From: Hyphomicrobiales bacterium
GTDB lineage: Bacteria; Pseudomonadota; Alphaproteobacteria; Rhizobiales; HXMU1428-3
NCBI GenBank assembly: GCA_021775425.1
Contig: JAJFHX010000047.1
Span: 62,001-126,000, forward strand
DNA length: 64,000 bases
Reading direction: 5' to 3'
Part shown: positions 16,271-25,848 of the stretch, piece after piece
Numbering within the stretch: the stretch's first letter is position 1
Layout: each line of letters opens with the position of its first letter
Notes under the pieces: model-generated
What the model was told of the DNA's origin: nothing
What the model saw: the letters and a program-made list of their open reading frames with translations, nothing else
Databases searched by the model: none
Program-made: the position numbers and the translations under genes

Positions 16271-18244
16271 TTATGCTTTGGTTTTGTTTTCAAGGTAATG
16301 CAGAGGGCCGCCTCTGAAGGGGGCGAAGCCGGTGCCGAAGATAACGCCGCCGTCGATTAAATCCCGGCTGGAGACAATTTTTTCCTCGTCGCATTTTTCG
16401 CATTCGGCCAGCATCGGGGCGATCAGCTCATCTGCCAGTTCTTCAAGTTCGGCTTCGTCGTAGCTTTCCTTGTTTTTTTCCGGCTTACCGTCTTTCCATT
16501 TATAAAAGCCTTCACCAGCTTTCACCCCGGTTTTTCCCGCTGCAACAAGACGGCCTAGTTTCGTGCTATCCGGGTCGCCCAGCTCAAGGGAGATGGCGAC
16601 GTTTTTACAAATATCGAGGCCGACCATATCCTGCAATTCTATTGGCCCCATCGGCATGCCGAAATCGAGCGCGGCCTGATCAATTTTTTCAGGCGGGACG
16701 CCATTTTCAAGCTGGCGAACCGCTTCCATCATATAAGGGGCAAGCACTCTGTTGACGAGAAAGCCTTTGCAGCTTTTGGCAATCAGCGGATATTTTTTGA
16801 TTTTGGTGACAAAGGCGCAGCCTTTCCTGATCTCATCTTCGCGGGATTTTTCTGAGCCGATCACTTCGACGAGTGGCATCTGAGCAACCGGATTAAAGAA
16901 ATGCAGGCCGATCAGGCGACCTTCATCTTCTAGGCCGCTGGCGATTTCTTCAAGCGGAAGTGAGGATGTGTTGGTGGCTAGAACTGCGCCCGGTTTGATT
17001 TCTTTTTCAAGTTTTTGAAACAGGTTCTGCTTGATTTCAAGATTTTCAACAATGGCTTCTATGATGATGTCTGCCCGCTTAACGCCGTGTCCATCAGGGT
17101 CAGCTTTCATGCGGGCCATGGCGGCATCGACGGCAACCGGTTTTTTCAGCCGTTTTCTGAATAGTTTTTTGGCTCTTTTCTGAGCTTTTTCAATTTGTTC
17201 AACGGACATATCCTGTAGTGTCACATCCATGCCGCAAACCACACACCAGGAGGCAATGTCACCACCCATGGTGCCAGCTCCAATGATGTGAGCGCGCAGT
17301 GGTTTATAGTCACTATCTTTCGGGGCAAGGGCTTTCATCTCTTCAGAAAGGCGGAACACGCGCCTTAGGTTTTTTGAAGTATCCGAAATCATTAGCGGGG
17401 CGAAGGCTTCCTGCTCACCTTTGAACATGGCTGCTTCCGAGCCGCCGTGCTTTTCAAACAGATCTATCAGTCTGAAGGGGGCGGGGTAATGATCTTCTCT
17501 CACCTTGGCTTTGGTTTTGGCGCGCATCTGACTGGCCAATAAATTTCTTATCGGGCCGAAACGCATGATTTTGTGCAGCAGGGAATTGCCCGCTTTGGTT
17601 TTTCTGTTTTGTAACACGGCTTTTCTGGCGGCCCAGCGCAATTCATTAGGCCCTGGCACGAGTTGATCAACCAGACCAAAGGCCTTTGCGACAGGTGCTT
17701 TCAGCATGCGGCCTGTTAGCATGGCTGTCATGCCATTAAGCGGGCCGGCGAGGCGAAGCATACGCACCGTGCCATGGATGCCAGGGATAATGCCGAGTTT
17801 TACTTCAGGCAGGCCTATGCGGGTGCCTTCGTCTCTGGTGGCGATGCGGTAATGGCAGGCCATGGCCAGTTCCAGACCGCCGCCAAGGCAAAAGCCGTGA
17901 ATGGCGACGACGACCGGCACCTTCATGGCTTCAATACGGTGGAACAGCTTTGTGCCAAAATCTGTGACCTGATGCACTTTTTCAATGGTATCCAGCTGTT
18001 CAAATTCTTTGATATCTGCGCCGGCGATAAAGTTGCTTGGCTTGCCGGAAGTGAGGATAAGCCCCCTTATCTCGGTGGTTAAAGCGCCGCGCTCAACTTC
18101 TTTGACAATGGCTTCAAGCTCATAGAATGAGCGTTCGCCAAGGGTATTCATGGATTGACCGGGGCAATCGAAAGTGGCCCAGGCAATTTGTTCAAAATCA
18201 ACCTCGAATGACCAGTTCTGCAATTTATCTAGTTCAATATCCAT
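16271..18244 (-). CDS. fadJ: Fatty acid oxidation alpha subunit: enoyl-CoA hydratase / 3-hydroxyacyl-CoA dehydrogenase
   Basis: A 657-residue bifunctional enzyme. The N-terminal crotonase domain has the oxyanion loop FIAGADIKEF and the catalytic glutamates E125 (GGGLELAMA) and E147 (LPEVKLGIIPG). The dehydrogenase domain has the NAD loop IIGAGTMGGDIA near 315 and LHFFNPVAQMPLVEVI with the catalytic histidine. It is shorter than E. coli FadJ (714) because the second dehydrogenase repeat is compact. Operon with fadI. A small palindrome, CTGGTGACCAG, lies 85-95 bases upstream. Confidence 0.92.
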   Translation of the reverse strand: MDIELDKLQNWSFEVDFEQIAWATFDCPGQSMNTLGERSFYELEAIVKEVERGALTTEIRGLILTSGKPSNFIAGADIKEFEQLDTIEKVHQVTDFGTKLFHRIEAMKVPVVVAIHGFCLGGGLELAMACHYRIATRDEGTRIGLPEVKLGIIPGIHGTVRMLRLAGPLNGMTAMLTGRMLKAPVAKAFGLVDQLVPGPNELRWAARKAVLQNRKTKAGNSLLHKIMRFGPIRNLLASQMRAKTKAKVREDHYPAPFRLIDLFEKHGGSEAAMFKGEQEAFAPLMISDTSKNLRRVFRLSEEMKALAPKDSDYKPLRAHIIGAGTMGGDIASWCVVCGMDVTLQDMSVEQIEKAQKRAKKLFRKRLKKPVAVDAAMARMKADPDGHGVKRADIIIEAIVENLEIKQNLFQKLEKEIKPGAVLATNTSSLPLEEIASGLEDEGRLIGLHFFNPVAQMPLVEVIGSEKSREDEIRKGCAFVTKIKKYPLIAKSCKGFLVNRVLAPYMMEAVRQLENGVPPEKIDQAALDFGMPMGPIELQDMVGLDICKNVAISLELGDPDSTKLGRLVAAGKTGVKAGEGFYKWKDGKPEKNKESYDEAELEELADELIAPMLAECEKCDEEKIVSSRDLIDGGVIFGTGFAPFRGGPLHYLENKTKA

Positions 18245-18328
18245 TTGCTTTACTCATTCGTTTGTTTTTGCATTGTGGCTTGTTGACGACATTTTCTCAA
18301 TGCGGTGAGTTGTTTACTGACTTACGAC

Positions 18329-18339
18329 CTGGTGACCAG
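18329..18339. promoter_or_regulatory. Small palindrome upstream of fadJ, candidate operator
   Basis: CTGGTGACCAG is a perfect 5-1-5 palindrome 85-95 bases upstream of fadJ. On the fadJ strand the context reads AACTGGTCACCAG, resembling one half of the E. coli FadR site (AACTGGTC). A link to fatty-acid control is only a suggestion. Confidence 0.3.
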
Positions 18340-18412
18340 TTCTGACTTTGTCATATTAAGACTTTTTCATTCACCTTCACCGTATTCTACCCTTGATGTT
18401 TGGAGCCGCTAA

Positions 18413-20995
18413 TTATTCCGAACCCGTTTGATCCGGTTTCAGGGTTGATGAGTGAAGGGTGTCCTGCTCTTTGTTTTCAGGCAGCTCTTCTGCTTTGCTG
18501 ATAATTTCATTATCCATTTGCGCGGCGTTTTGCTGCCGGTTCATGTGTTCCAGCATTGAAGATGTTTTTATGCCTCTGACCTGCTCTGGTTTAAACTGAT
18601 CGACGGCAATGACTTTGGCAGTCAGTTCTTCGAGCCGTTTTAGCCGCTCGGCCTCATTATCTGATAAGATTTTGGCTTTAACGGCCTGCTGGTGCCAGTC
18701 TATACCGTGATATCTTTTTACTAAGCCTTGTTTGATGGCAAGTTCAAGTTTTTTGGAGACGGGTGCCAGTTCAATCACTTCTTTTAAGGTGACTTCAAGA
18801 ATGCCGGTCGCGTCGTCTTCATCGTGGCTGACAAAAATGTGGCTTGTCAGGCGCTCTCTGCTTTCGGTTTCGTTTAGCACTTTTTTGACAATGGCTTTGC
18901 CAAGGCGATCTTTGGCTTTTTTGTGATGCTGCCCAAAGGGGAAGATGATCCGTTTTAATAACCAACCCACAATCGGGGATGGGTAGTTTTCAAGCACACC
19001 ATCAAGGCTTGTGTAAAATCTGTGAAGGGCGTTCTGGGCGGTGTAATCCACGAAGACAAGATCATCGGTGATCTGCCCGTCATCCTCATAACGTTTTAGA
19101 ATGGCTGAAAGGAAATATAGCTCGCTTAAAGCATCTGCCATGCGGCCTGAGATTTTCTGACGCATTTTCAGGCTGCCACCCAGAATGGCCACGGTTAAAT
19201 CTGACAAGAGGGCGAAATTACGTGAGGCGCGTGAGAGGCCTCTGTACCATTTGGTGATATTGCCGGAGCGGTGCGGGGCATGGGCTGCAGCACCAAAGGT
19301 GATATTGTGAAACAGCGCGCCAAAAACGTTGGCGAGTGAATATTTCAAATGCCCATATAGCAAGGGTTCGAATTGCTCAAAGCCTTCTTCTTTATCCTCG
19401 TTCTGAACGGCTTCGACTTCCTTATACAAATATGGGTGGCTGCGAAGGGAGCCTTGCGCAAAGGTGATCAGTGTGCGGGTCAATATATTTGCCCCTTCAA
19501 CCGTGATGCCAACCGGTATCGACTGATAGGCCGATTGAAGGTAATTTGAGGGGCCATCGCAAATGCCGCGGCCACCGTGAATGTCCATTGCGTCATTTAC
19601 GGCAACCCTCGCCCATTCGGTTGACTGATATTTTAACAGGGCGGAAATGACGGCCGGTTTTTCACCGCCTGAGACCATTGACGCTGTCAGTGCTCTGGCT
19701 GCCTCAAGCACATAAGATGTTTCAACCATTCTTGAAAGACGCTCTTCGACACCTTCCATATTATTGATGGGCATGCCGAACTGGTTGCGGATACGGCCAT
19801 AGGCAGTTGTAAAGCGCAACATGGATTTTGCAGCAGCAGTGGAGCTTGAGGGTAGCGAAATGGCGCGTCCAGCAGCCAAACAACTCATCAGCATTTTCCA
19901 GCCCTGCCCAAGACGTTCTTCACCGCCAATGATCCATTCAAGGGGGATGAAAACATCCTTGCCGCTATTTGGCCCATTGGGGAAGGCACAGCCGTTGGGT
20001 AAGTGCCTGTCTCCTATATTGACGCCCTTATGATCTGCCGGGATCAGTGCGAGGGTGATGCCGATGTCTTCTTTTTCACCCAGCAGGTGATCAGGGTCAA
20101 ACAGGCGGAAGGCCAGACCAAGCAATGTGGCTTTCGGGCCAAGGGTGATGTAGCGTTTTTCCCAGTTGAGTTTGATGCCAATGGTTTCTTTGCCTTCAAA
20201 CTCTCCTTTTGTTATCACGCCGATGTCGCGCATGGTTGCCGCGTCAGAGCCGGATGTTGGCCCGGTTAAGCCAAAACAGGGAACTTCTAAACCTTTGGCC
20301 AGACGGGGCAGGTAATGTTCGACCTGCTGTTCTGTGCCGTATTTTTCAATCAACTCGCCGGGGCCGAGTGAGTTTGGCACCATAACGATGACTGATACAT
20401 CTGGCGAGCGTGAAGCGATTTTGCCAAGAATGAGTGACTGTGCCTGCGCTGAGAAGCCGAGCCCGCCATGCTTTTTTGAGATGAGCATGCCGAGAAAGCC
20501 GTTGTCTTTGACATATTGCCAGATCTCATCAGGGACTTCCCGGTCATTGGCGCGGACTTGCCAGTCATCAATGATTTTACATAAAGTTTCGGTTTCTCCT
20601 TCGAGGAAGGCCTGTTCGTCATCACTTAAACGAATGGGAGAAATGGCGCGCAATTTATCATAATCAGGCGCTCCCGAAAACAGCTCTGCATCCCAGCCGA
20701 CTGTGCCGCTATCTAGCGCTTCTTTTTCTGTTTCCGATACGGGCGGGATGATTTTTGCAATGGCATTAAAAGCCGGGCGGGCCAGATATTTGGAGCGAAT
20801 GTTGTCAATTGAAAAGAGAGCGGTAAGTGAGGTTAGTGCTGCAAACAGGAAAAAGGTAAAACCGAAACCAGAACTGATCAGCAATGCGATGCTGGCAACC
20901 AGAAACAGTGCCGACCATGCCAATATGGGCGCGCGGTGCAGAGAAAGCGCGGTCGCGCCAGCAATTGTCAATAAAATGATTATCAGTATGGCCAT
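18413..20995 (-). CDS. fadE: FadE-type acyl-CoA dehydrogenase
   Basis: An 860-residue acyl-CoA dehydrogenase of the long FadE class (E. coli FadE is 814). Two N-terminal hydrophobic segments (residues about 1-55) predict membrane attachment. The flavoprotein core shows KKHGGLGFSAQAQS, FGLTGPTSGSDAATM and MDIHGGRGICDGPSN. A long C-terminal extension typical of FadE follows. It makes the first oxidation of acyl-CoA, passing electrons to ETF. It lies upstream of fadJ-fadI on the same strand with a 168-base gap, so the latter may have their own promoter. Confidence 0.92.
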   Translation of the reverse strand: MAILIIILLTIAGATALSLHRAPILAWSALFLVASIALLISSGFGFTFFLFAALTSLTALFSIDNIRSKYLARPAFNAIAKIIPPVSETEKEALDSGTVGWDAELFSGAPDYDKLRAISPIRLSDDEQAFLEGETETLCKIIDDWQVRANDREVPDEIWQYVKDNGFLGMLISKKHGGLGFSAQAQSLILGKIASRSPDVSVIVMVPNSLGPGELIEKYGTEQQVEHYLPRLAKGLEVPCFGLTGPTSGSDAATMRDIGVITKGEFEGKETIGIKLNWEKRYITLGPKATLLGLAFRLFDPDHLLGEKEDIGITLALIPADHKGVNIGDRHLPNGCAFPNGPNSGKDVFIPLEWIIGGEERLGQGWKMLMSCLAAGRAISLPSSSTAAAKSMLRFTTAYGRIRNQFGMPINNMEGVEERLSRMVETSYVLEAARALTASMVSGGEKPAVISALLKYQSTEWARVAVNDAMDIHGGRGICDGPSNYLQSAYQSIPVGITVEGANILTRTLITFAQGSLRSHPYLYKEVEAVQNEDKEEGFEQFEPLLYGHLKYSLANVFGALFHNITFGAAAHAPHRSGNITKWYRGLSRASRNFALLSDLTVAILGGSLKMRQKISGRMADALSELYFLSAILKRYEDDGQITDDLVFVDYTAQNALHRFYTSLDGVLENYPSPIVGWLLKRIIFPFGQHHKKAKDRLGKAIVKKVLNETESRERLTSHIFVSHDEDDATGILEVTLKEVIELAPVSKKLELAIKQGLVKRYHGIDWHQQAVKAKILSDNEAERLKRLEELTAKVIAVDQFKPEQVRGIKTSSMLEHMNRQQNAAQMDNEIISKAEELPENKEQDTLHSSTLKPDQTGSE

Positions 20996-21112
20996 CGATT
21001 TAAGCCTCGTTTATCGCTTTGAATAGTTCATTATTGTGACATTAACACTGTCTGTATTTTGAGCAAGACTATATCACTACAGGTATGATTGCGCATTTGT
21101 TTCAGGAATGTT

Positions 21113-21382
21113 CTATGTTGAGGGTATCGTTGCTTGAAGTGAAGCTGCCTTTACCTGATGATTTAGAAACTTGCCATTTACATCGTGCCATTTCCCATCT
21201 TGCCTTTCTGCATAGTACTTTTTAGCAAAGTGCCTTAGCGCAAAGTGTAGATAAGCAGATAGTTCAGGAGTTTGATTCCCTTTCTGTGGCAGGATTATGA
21301 AAACAGCATTGAAATCATAGCCTTTTGGTTCATCATCTAAGGTATGAGTTTTGGTTGCTGGCCGGGTTATAGCTGGATTTTC
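21113..21382 (-). pseudogene. Remnant of an unrecognised gene, start lost
   Basis: An open minus-strand frame of 89 codons ends in TAG at 21113-21115 and opens right after an in-frame TGA at 21383-21385, with no ATG, GTG or TTG start. It reads like real protein, for example DEPKGYDFNAVFIILPQKG and YLHFALRHFAKKYYAERQDG. Upstream, another minus frame (SKFKTSPADDFTEKIQ) could join it by a frameshift near 21375. I do not recognise the family. Most of the gap between fadE and the CDSH-type gene at 21513 is taken by this remnant. Confidence 0.5.
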
Positions 21383-21512
21383 TCAGTGAAATCATCTGCC
21401 GGGGAAGTTTTAAATTTTGATCCCGGGAGATTTTTATTATAGAGATTGAAACATATCAATGCTGGCCGGTTAAGGTCAGACTTAACTGCTTTTAAATTAC
21501 AGGGATAAAAAT

Positions 21513-21758
21513 ATGTCAGATGAAGAACCAGAGAGCCCGCAAATGTCACCTTATATGGCAGAGGTTGTTGAGGGTAAGCGCTATTTCTGGTGCTCATGCG
21601 GGAAATCACAAAACCAGCCTTTTTGCGACGGCTCGCATAAGGGGACTTCATTCCAGCCTGTGCCGTTTGTTGCTGAAACAACGGGAACTGTAACGCTTTG
21701 TGGCTGTAAGAAAACGGATGATCATCCTTTTTGCGATGGGTCTCATCTGTTGTTCTAG
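21513..21758 (+). CDS. CDGSH iron-sulfur domain protein (two motifs)
   Basis: An 81-residue protein with two CDGSH-type sites, each able to bind a 2Fe-2S cluster by three cysteines and one histidine: C27, C29, C38, H42 and C63, C65, C74, H78. The doubled form is the usual bacterial type, related to human CISD3, and is linked to iron-sulfur or redox handling. AGGGA precedes the ATG. Its stop codon is only four bases from the end of the convergent symporter gene, with no terminator between, so the transcripts probably overlap. Confidence 0.88.
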   Translation: MSDEEPESPQMSPYMAEVVEGKRYFWCSCGKSQNQPFCDGSHKGTSFQPVPFVAETTGTVTLCGCKKTDDHPFCDGSHLLF

Positions 21759-21762
21759 CCTG

Positions 21763-23418
21763 TTATTTGCTATATGGCCTGATCTCTCCATTTTTGAGGC
21801 GGGCCATATAGCTTTTTAATTCGCGTTTGACTATGGGCGCCAGCAGATAAAGTCCGATGACGTTAAAGATGCCCATGGCGAAGATGCTGGCGTCTGTAAA
21901 ATCGATCACGGCTGTAAGGTTCATGGCTGCGCCAAGCACAATGGCGATGCAGAAGATCAGTTTGAATATCAGCCCCGATATCATTGTTTCCCCGAACAGA
22001 TAGGTCCAGGCCTTTAACCCGTAATATGACCAGGAAATCATGGTTGAAAAGGCAAACAGCACAACGGCAACCGAAAGCACATAAGGAAACCATGAAATGC
22101 CGGAGGCAAATGCCTTGGATGTCAGGGTGACTCCTTCAATGTTTGAGTGACCAACCACCAGTTCACCAGAAATGATGATGACAAGTGCGGTTAAGGTGCA
22201 GACAACAATCGTGTCGATGAAGGGTTCGAGCAAAGAGACCAGACCTTCTGAGACAGGCTCGCTGGTTTTGGCGGCAGCGTGAGCGATGGACGCTGAACCC
22301 AGCCCCGCTTCATTTGAAAACGAAGCTCGCTTCAGCCCTTGTATCATCGCGCCAAGGATGCCCCCACTTACCCCTTCAGCTGTGAATGCGCCATCTATGA
22401 TCTGGCCAAAGGCCCAGCCGATTTTATCATAGTTCAGCAAAACGATGGTCAGGGCTGAGAGCACATAGATTATCAGCATGAAGGGCACTATTTTTGATGT
22501 GACCTTTGCGATCACTCTGATGCCACCTATGATTACAAGCGCGACAATGGTTGCCATGATGATGCCGAACAGCCAGCCATTGCCCGCCAGCGGCCCTGAT
22601 GCACCGCCTGTGATGGACAACACCTGACTATATGCCTGATTGGCCTGAAACATGTTGCCGCCGCCAAGTGAGCCGAGGACACAGCAAAACGCAAACACCA
22701 CGGCCAGAATTTTGCCAAACCCGCCAAGGCCACGTTCTGCCAGCCCTTTTGAGAGATAATACATCGGCCCGCCGGAAATCTGACCATCCTTTAATTCTTT
22801 GCGGTATTTCACACCCAGAGTACATTCTGTGAATTTTGTTGCCATGCCGAGGAAGCCGGCAAGGATCATCCAGAATGTGGCCCCTGCCCCGCCTAAGGTT
22901 ACGGCGACGGCGACACCGGCGATGTTCCCCAGACCGACCGTTCCTGAAAGGGCGGTTGCCAAGGCCTGGAAATGGGTGATCTGGCCCGGCGCGTTGGGCG
23001 GGGAATATTTGCCGCGGGTCAGATCGACGGCATGACGGAAGGCGAAAATCTGAATAAAACCGAAATAGAATGTGAAGATAAAAGCGGCAATGATCAACCA
23101 GCCAACAATGAGCGGGAAGGCGACATCGCCTATGTTTACCGTGAAAAAAATCAAACTGGCGAATGCAGAGGACCAGGGTGCGACGAGTTCGTTTATTTTC
23201 TGATCTATTGTCTGAACAGGCCCCTGGGCGAAGGCAACTGTTGGTGCAGTTAAGATGGCGAAGATGAGCGTTAATAATGCCAGTCGCATCTGCAAGAGTT
23301 GCTGCAATATTGATCTTTTTATACCAAGGCTTTTGATTGTCAGGTTATTGTTTGCAGAGGAGCTAGTACAAGCGGACCCGGCATCTGCTGGTCTGTCGTT
23401 TTGTTGCTTGATCAACAT
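21763..23418 (-). CDS. Alanine/sodium symporter, AGCS family
   Basis: A 551-residue inner-membrane transporter of the AGCS (alanine or glycine:cation symporter) family. About ten membrane helices are visible, with the family signatures HFQALATALSGTVGLGNIAGV, GPMYYLSKGL and ASFSNEAGLGSASIAHAAA. An added N-terminal stretch precedes a hydrophobic segment ending AFAQG, which may be an extra helix or a cleaved signal. The ATG at 23418 is chosen over 23469 because AAGGAG lies seven bases upstream. It likely imports alanine or glycine with sodium. Confidence 0.88.
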   Translation of the reverse strand: MLIKQQNDRPADAGSACTSSSANNNLTIKSLGIKRSILQQLLQMRLALLTLIFAILTAPTVAFAQGPVQTIDQKINELVAPWSSAFASLIFFTVNIGDVAFPLIVGWLIIAAFIFTFYFGFIQIFAFRHAVDLTRGKYSPPNAPGQITHFQALATALSGTVGLGNIAGVAVAVTLGGAGATFWMILAGFLGMATKFTECTLGVKYRKELKDGQISGGPMYYLSKGLAERGLGGFGKILAVVFAFCCVLGSLGGGNMFQANQAYSQVLSITGGASGPLAGNGWLFGIIMATIVALVIIGGIRVIAKVTSKIVPFMLIIYVLSALTIVLLNYDKIGWAFGQIIDGAFTAEGVSGGILGAMIQGLKRASFSNEAGLGSASIAHAAAKTSEPVSEGLVSLLEPFIDTIVVCTLTALVIIISGELVVGHSNIEGVTLTSKAFASGISWFPYVLSVAVVLFAFSTMISWSYYGLKAWTYLFGETMISGLIFKLIFCIAIVLGAAMNLTAVIDFTDASIFAMGIFNVIGLYLLAPIVKRELKSYMARLKNGEIRPYSK

Positions 23419-23674
23419 GCGTGGCTCCTTCGTGCGTTTTCTTTTTGCGTGCAATTTCTCTCTGAGCAAATAACAATCTGAGTAAATTTGCCGCCAAATA
23501 ATAATTGCTCTGAAAATTCAGATATAGTTTGCCTCAACTTTCACGTGATACCAACTCTGGAGCTGTTGAAGATTTTGTATCAACTGATAGTCAGGCGTTG
23601 TAGAGGTGAGGATGGTCTGAAATCGCACGTCCTGATGTGTGATTTCTCACGCCGCATGGCATTGCTTTAAATTA

Positions 23675-23722
23675 TGCTATGATGTTCGCAAGCTATGATA
23701 TTCACGTGCTATAATTTAAACG
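23675..23722. repeat. Three imperfect 16-bp tandem repeats containing -10-like boxes
   Basis: Units at 23675, 23691 and 23707 begin TGCTATGAT, AGCTATGAT and TGCTATAAT. The last is an extended -10 (TGC plus TATAAT at 23710-23715) that could drive the gene at 23932. The rest of the 23419-23931 gap shows no gene. Confidence 0.55.
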
Positions 23723-23931
23723 GTGCCGGTTTGCAGCACTACCAGACAGTAACATTTCTGTTGCAGATATGCATGTAACGAAAATTAATGAATGTCAGGC
23801 TGGTATAATCGGTATCTAGCTGTGGGCTGTCTATTTTCTGCCTCAATTTATTCTGTAATTTTGAATTGAGTGCAGCCGGTCAGCTTATGTTCATATTTCA
23901 TTTCATAGGCTTGACGAAAGAAGATCACACC

Positions 23932-24726
23932 ATGGAAACTATTATGAAGCCTCTTTTGTTCAATGCCAGAAAACACCGCACGCTTAACATCGTCATTATC
24001 GCGCTGATTTTTATTTCGGTTTTTATCGGGACCGCAAAAGCGGGTGATATAGCTGAGCGAAACATCCTCGGATTTTCACCTGATGGGGCATATTTTGCTT
24101 TTGAAGAATATGGTGTTCAGGATGGCTCTGGCTATCCATTTGCGAACTTTTATATCATCGAGACCAAAAAGAACAGCTGGGTGAAGGGATCGCCCGTTCG
24201 TATTTTGCTCAAAGATGAAAACAAGACAGTTGCGATGGCGCGTAAAGAAGCGATGATCATTGGGAATCTGTTTGTTGATAAATTTAAAATTCAGCCTGTC
24301 GGAAAATTGCTGGCTCATAATCCGGTTACGGAAATTGGACGCGACCCGTTGACGCTGACAGTGGCGCCGGGCCCAGTGCCGTTTTTGAAGAATTATGCCG
24401 TCACCTTCAGGATTGAAGCTTTGCCAATCAAAACCAAAAGATGCGAAGCCTACGGAGACGAGTCTCAGATCGGATTTTTACTGAAAGCTAAGCGAAAAGG
24501 CGGTGAAGAGACTGAAATTCATAAAGACAGCCGGATTCCGACCAGCCGGGGTTGCCCAAAGGCTTATGCTATTTCAGACATTATCAGATATTCACCGCCA
24601 GAGACACCGAATAAAGCCATATACATCATACTGTTACAGGTTTTTAGTTATGGCTTTGAAGGTGATGACGGGCGTTTTCTGGCAATCAGCACAGAACTGC
24701 CAAGTTTTAATGCCATAAGAAAATAG
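23932..24726 (+). CDS. Exported DUF2259 protein
   Basis: A 264-residue protein matching the predicted secreted family DUF2259. After a signal region ending AKA before GDIAERN, it begins ILGFSPDGAYFAFEEYGVQDGSGYP, the family's conserved opening, and ends with FSYGFEGDDGRFLAI. The function is unknown. The ATG at 23932 (AAGAAG eight bases upstream) is preferred; ATG 23944 is also possible, and the frame extends to TTG 23866 without support. A promoter-like repeat lies at 23675-23722. It would act in the periplasm. Confidence 0.75.
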   Translation: METIMKPLLFNARKHRTLNIVIIALIFISVFIGTAKAGDIAERNILGFSPDGAYFAFEEYGVQDGSGYPFANFYIIETKKNSWVKGSPVRILLKDENKTVAMARKEAMIIGNLFVDKFKIQPVGKLLAHNPVTEIGRDPLTLTVAPGPVPFLKNYAVTFRIEALPIKTKRCEAYGDESQIGFLLKAKRKGGEETEIHKDSRIPTSRGCPKAYAISDIIRYSPPETPNKAIYIILLQVFSYGFEGDDGRFLAISTELPSFNAIRK

Positions 24727-25044
24727 ACATTGTTGAGGCCGATTGATCTGTGAACAAGTGTTTAAATCGGCTGCTGGTGTGTTTAGCTCGCCCGGTTGCT
24801 TTGGTATATAGATTTATATGTCAGGCAGTTCCGGCAAGGTTCTGTTTGCTGAAACTTTTCATAACGCGTTTTTATTCAGCGAATGGAAATGACAGCAAAT
24901 GGGCATTACTGAAAAGGTTTAACTGTATTGCCGGATTGAATTCATCAAATTAAGTGAGTTCAGGTGGTGAATTTTTCTGAGGCTTGGTCTCTTTTTAGGT
25001 CTTGCCCAAATCTGAGTGCTTCATTTTCCAAGAAGGGGAAGAAA

Positions 25045-25563
25045 ATGGCGAATAGTGCAGCTGCAACAGCAGGACATGGCCGCGGAAAACTCGCAGGGCT
25101 GGTTCTTGCGCTGTTATTTTCTGTTATATATGGAATTTTTCTATCTGGCGGCTTAATGACCGAACATATACAGCTTGGTGGCGGCCAGCTTAGTGATGAA
25201 GTGGCCAACACCGCTTACACAGTTGGAATTTCAGGTTCAATTGCGGCCCTATTAACGTGGTGGCTGCAAGTGCTTGTGGCCGGGCGCCCGGTGGCATTTC
25301 GGTTTGTGTTTGCGTTTCTCACGCTTGCAGTTTTATTTCTGGTCGTTGGCGGCATTCTGACGGTAATGCATGATTATCTGCCGTTCCCGGGGAAAGTCGG
25401 TGCGACCTATCAATTCAGTGGCGCTCAGGATTTTTATATCACTCTGGTTCAGGGGATTAATGCCTTTACCCAATTGTTTTTAAGCCCGCTTCGCCTTTCT
25501 ATTCTGGGTTTATTGCCAGCTGGTGCGCTTTATATCACCATGTTTGGCCCGCGGCGTGACTAA
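25045..25563 (+). CDS. Membrane protein of unknown function
   Basis: A 172-residue protein with four likely membrane segments: about residues 18-38, 58-82, 90-112 and 140-165. It has a polar, glycine-rich start (ANSAAATAGHGRGK). The ATG at 25045 is supported by GGGGAAG five bases upstream; the frame from 24964 is longer but unsupported. I do not recognise it. The 318-base gap before it (24727-25044) holds a 7-bp inverted repeat (GCCGATT 24738 / AATCGGC 24765) and no gene I can support. Confidence 0.7.
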   Translation: MANSAAATAGHGRGKLAGLVLALLFSVIYGIFLSGGLMTEHIQLGGGQLSDEVANTAYTVGISGSIAALLTWWLQVLVAGRPVAFRFVFAFLTLAVLFLVVGGILTVMHDYLPFPGKVGATYQFSGAQDFYITLVQGINAFTQLFLSPLRLSILGLLPAGALYITMFGPRRD

Positions 25564-25620
25564 GGACAGGTCTCAATCAGGCTCAAAAGTCTTGTTGAGT
25601 ATTATAAATCATTGATCATT

Positions 25621-25650
25621 GTTTGCAGCGCTCATCCGGGCGCTGTAAAC
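25621..25650. terminator. Hairpin after the membrane-protein gene
   Basis: GTTTGCAGCGC pairs with GCGCTGTAAAC (one G-U) around an eight-base loop, followed by ATTTTC. A possible terminator 57 bases after the stop codon at 25563. Confidence 0.5.
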
Positions 25651-25711
25651 ATTTTCGGGTGTGTCTGCCGATTTTCTGCAGGGCCTCTCTCTGACCCACA
25701 CACCCGTCTCA

Positions 25712-25739
25712 TACTTGACATCGGCTACTTGACATCGGC
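25712..25739. repeat. Perfect 14-bp tandem duplication with TTGACA
   Basis: TACTTGACATCGGC occurs twice in a row, 110 bases upstream of purB. Each copy contains a consensus -35 hexamer TTGACA, but I see no good -10 at the right distance for either. Confidence 0.6.
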
Positions 25740-25848
25740 GCGCAAAAATGAAATCTCCTCAGTTGAAAATCTATCATCTGATATTTTAAGAGCTGTTCCG
25801 CCTGAATTTTTTCTTCAAGGCAAATTATAATAGAAAGAAGTGACATTC

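Noticed and set aside
21367-21681. A 104-codon leftward open frame opposite the CDGSH gene
   Set aside because: Most of it is antisense to the clearly coding CDGSH gene. Only its last part may belong to the decayed gene reported at 21113-21382.
24750-24953. A 67-codon rightward open frame after the DUF2259 gene
   Set aside because: No ribosome site and cysteine/phenylalanine-rich composition typical of chance frames.
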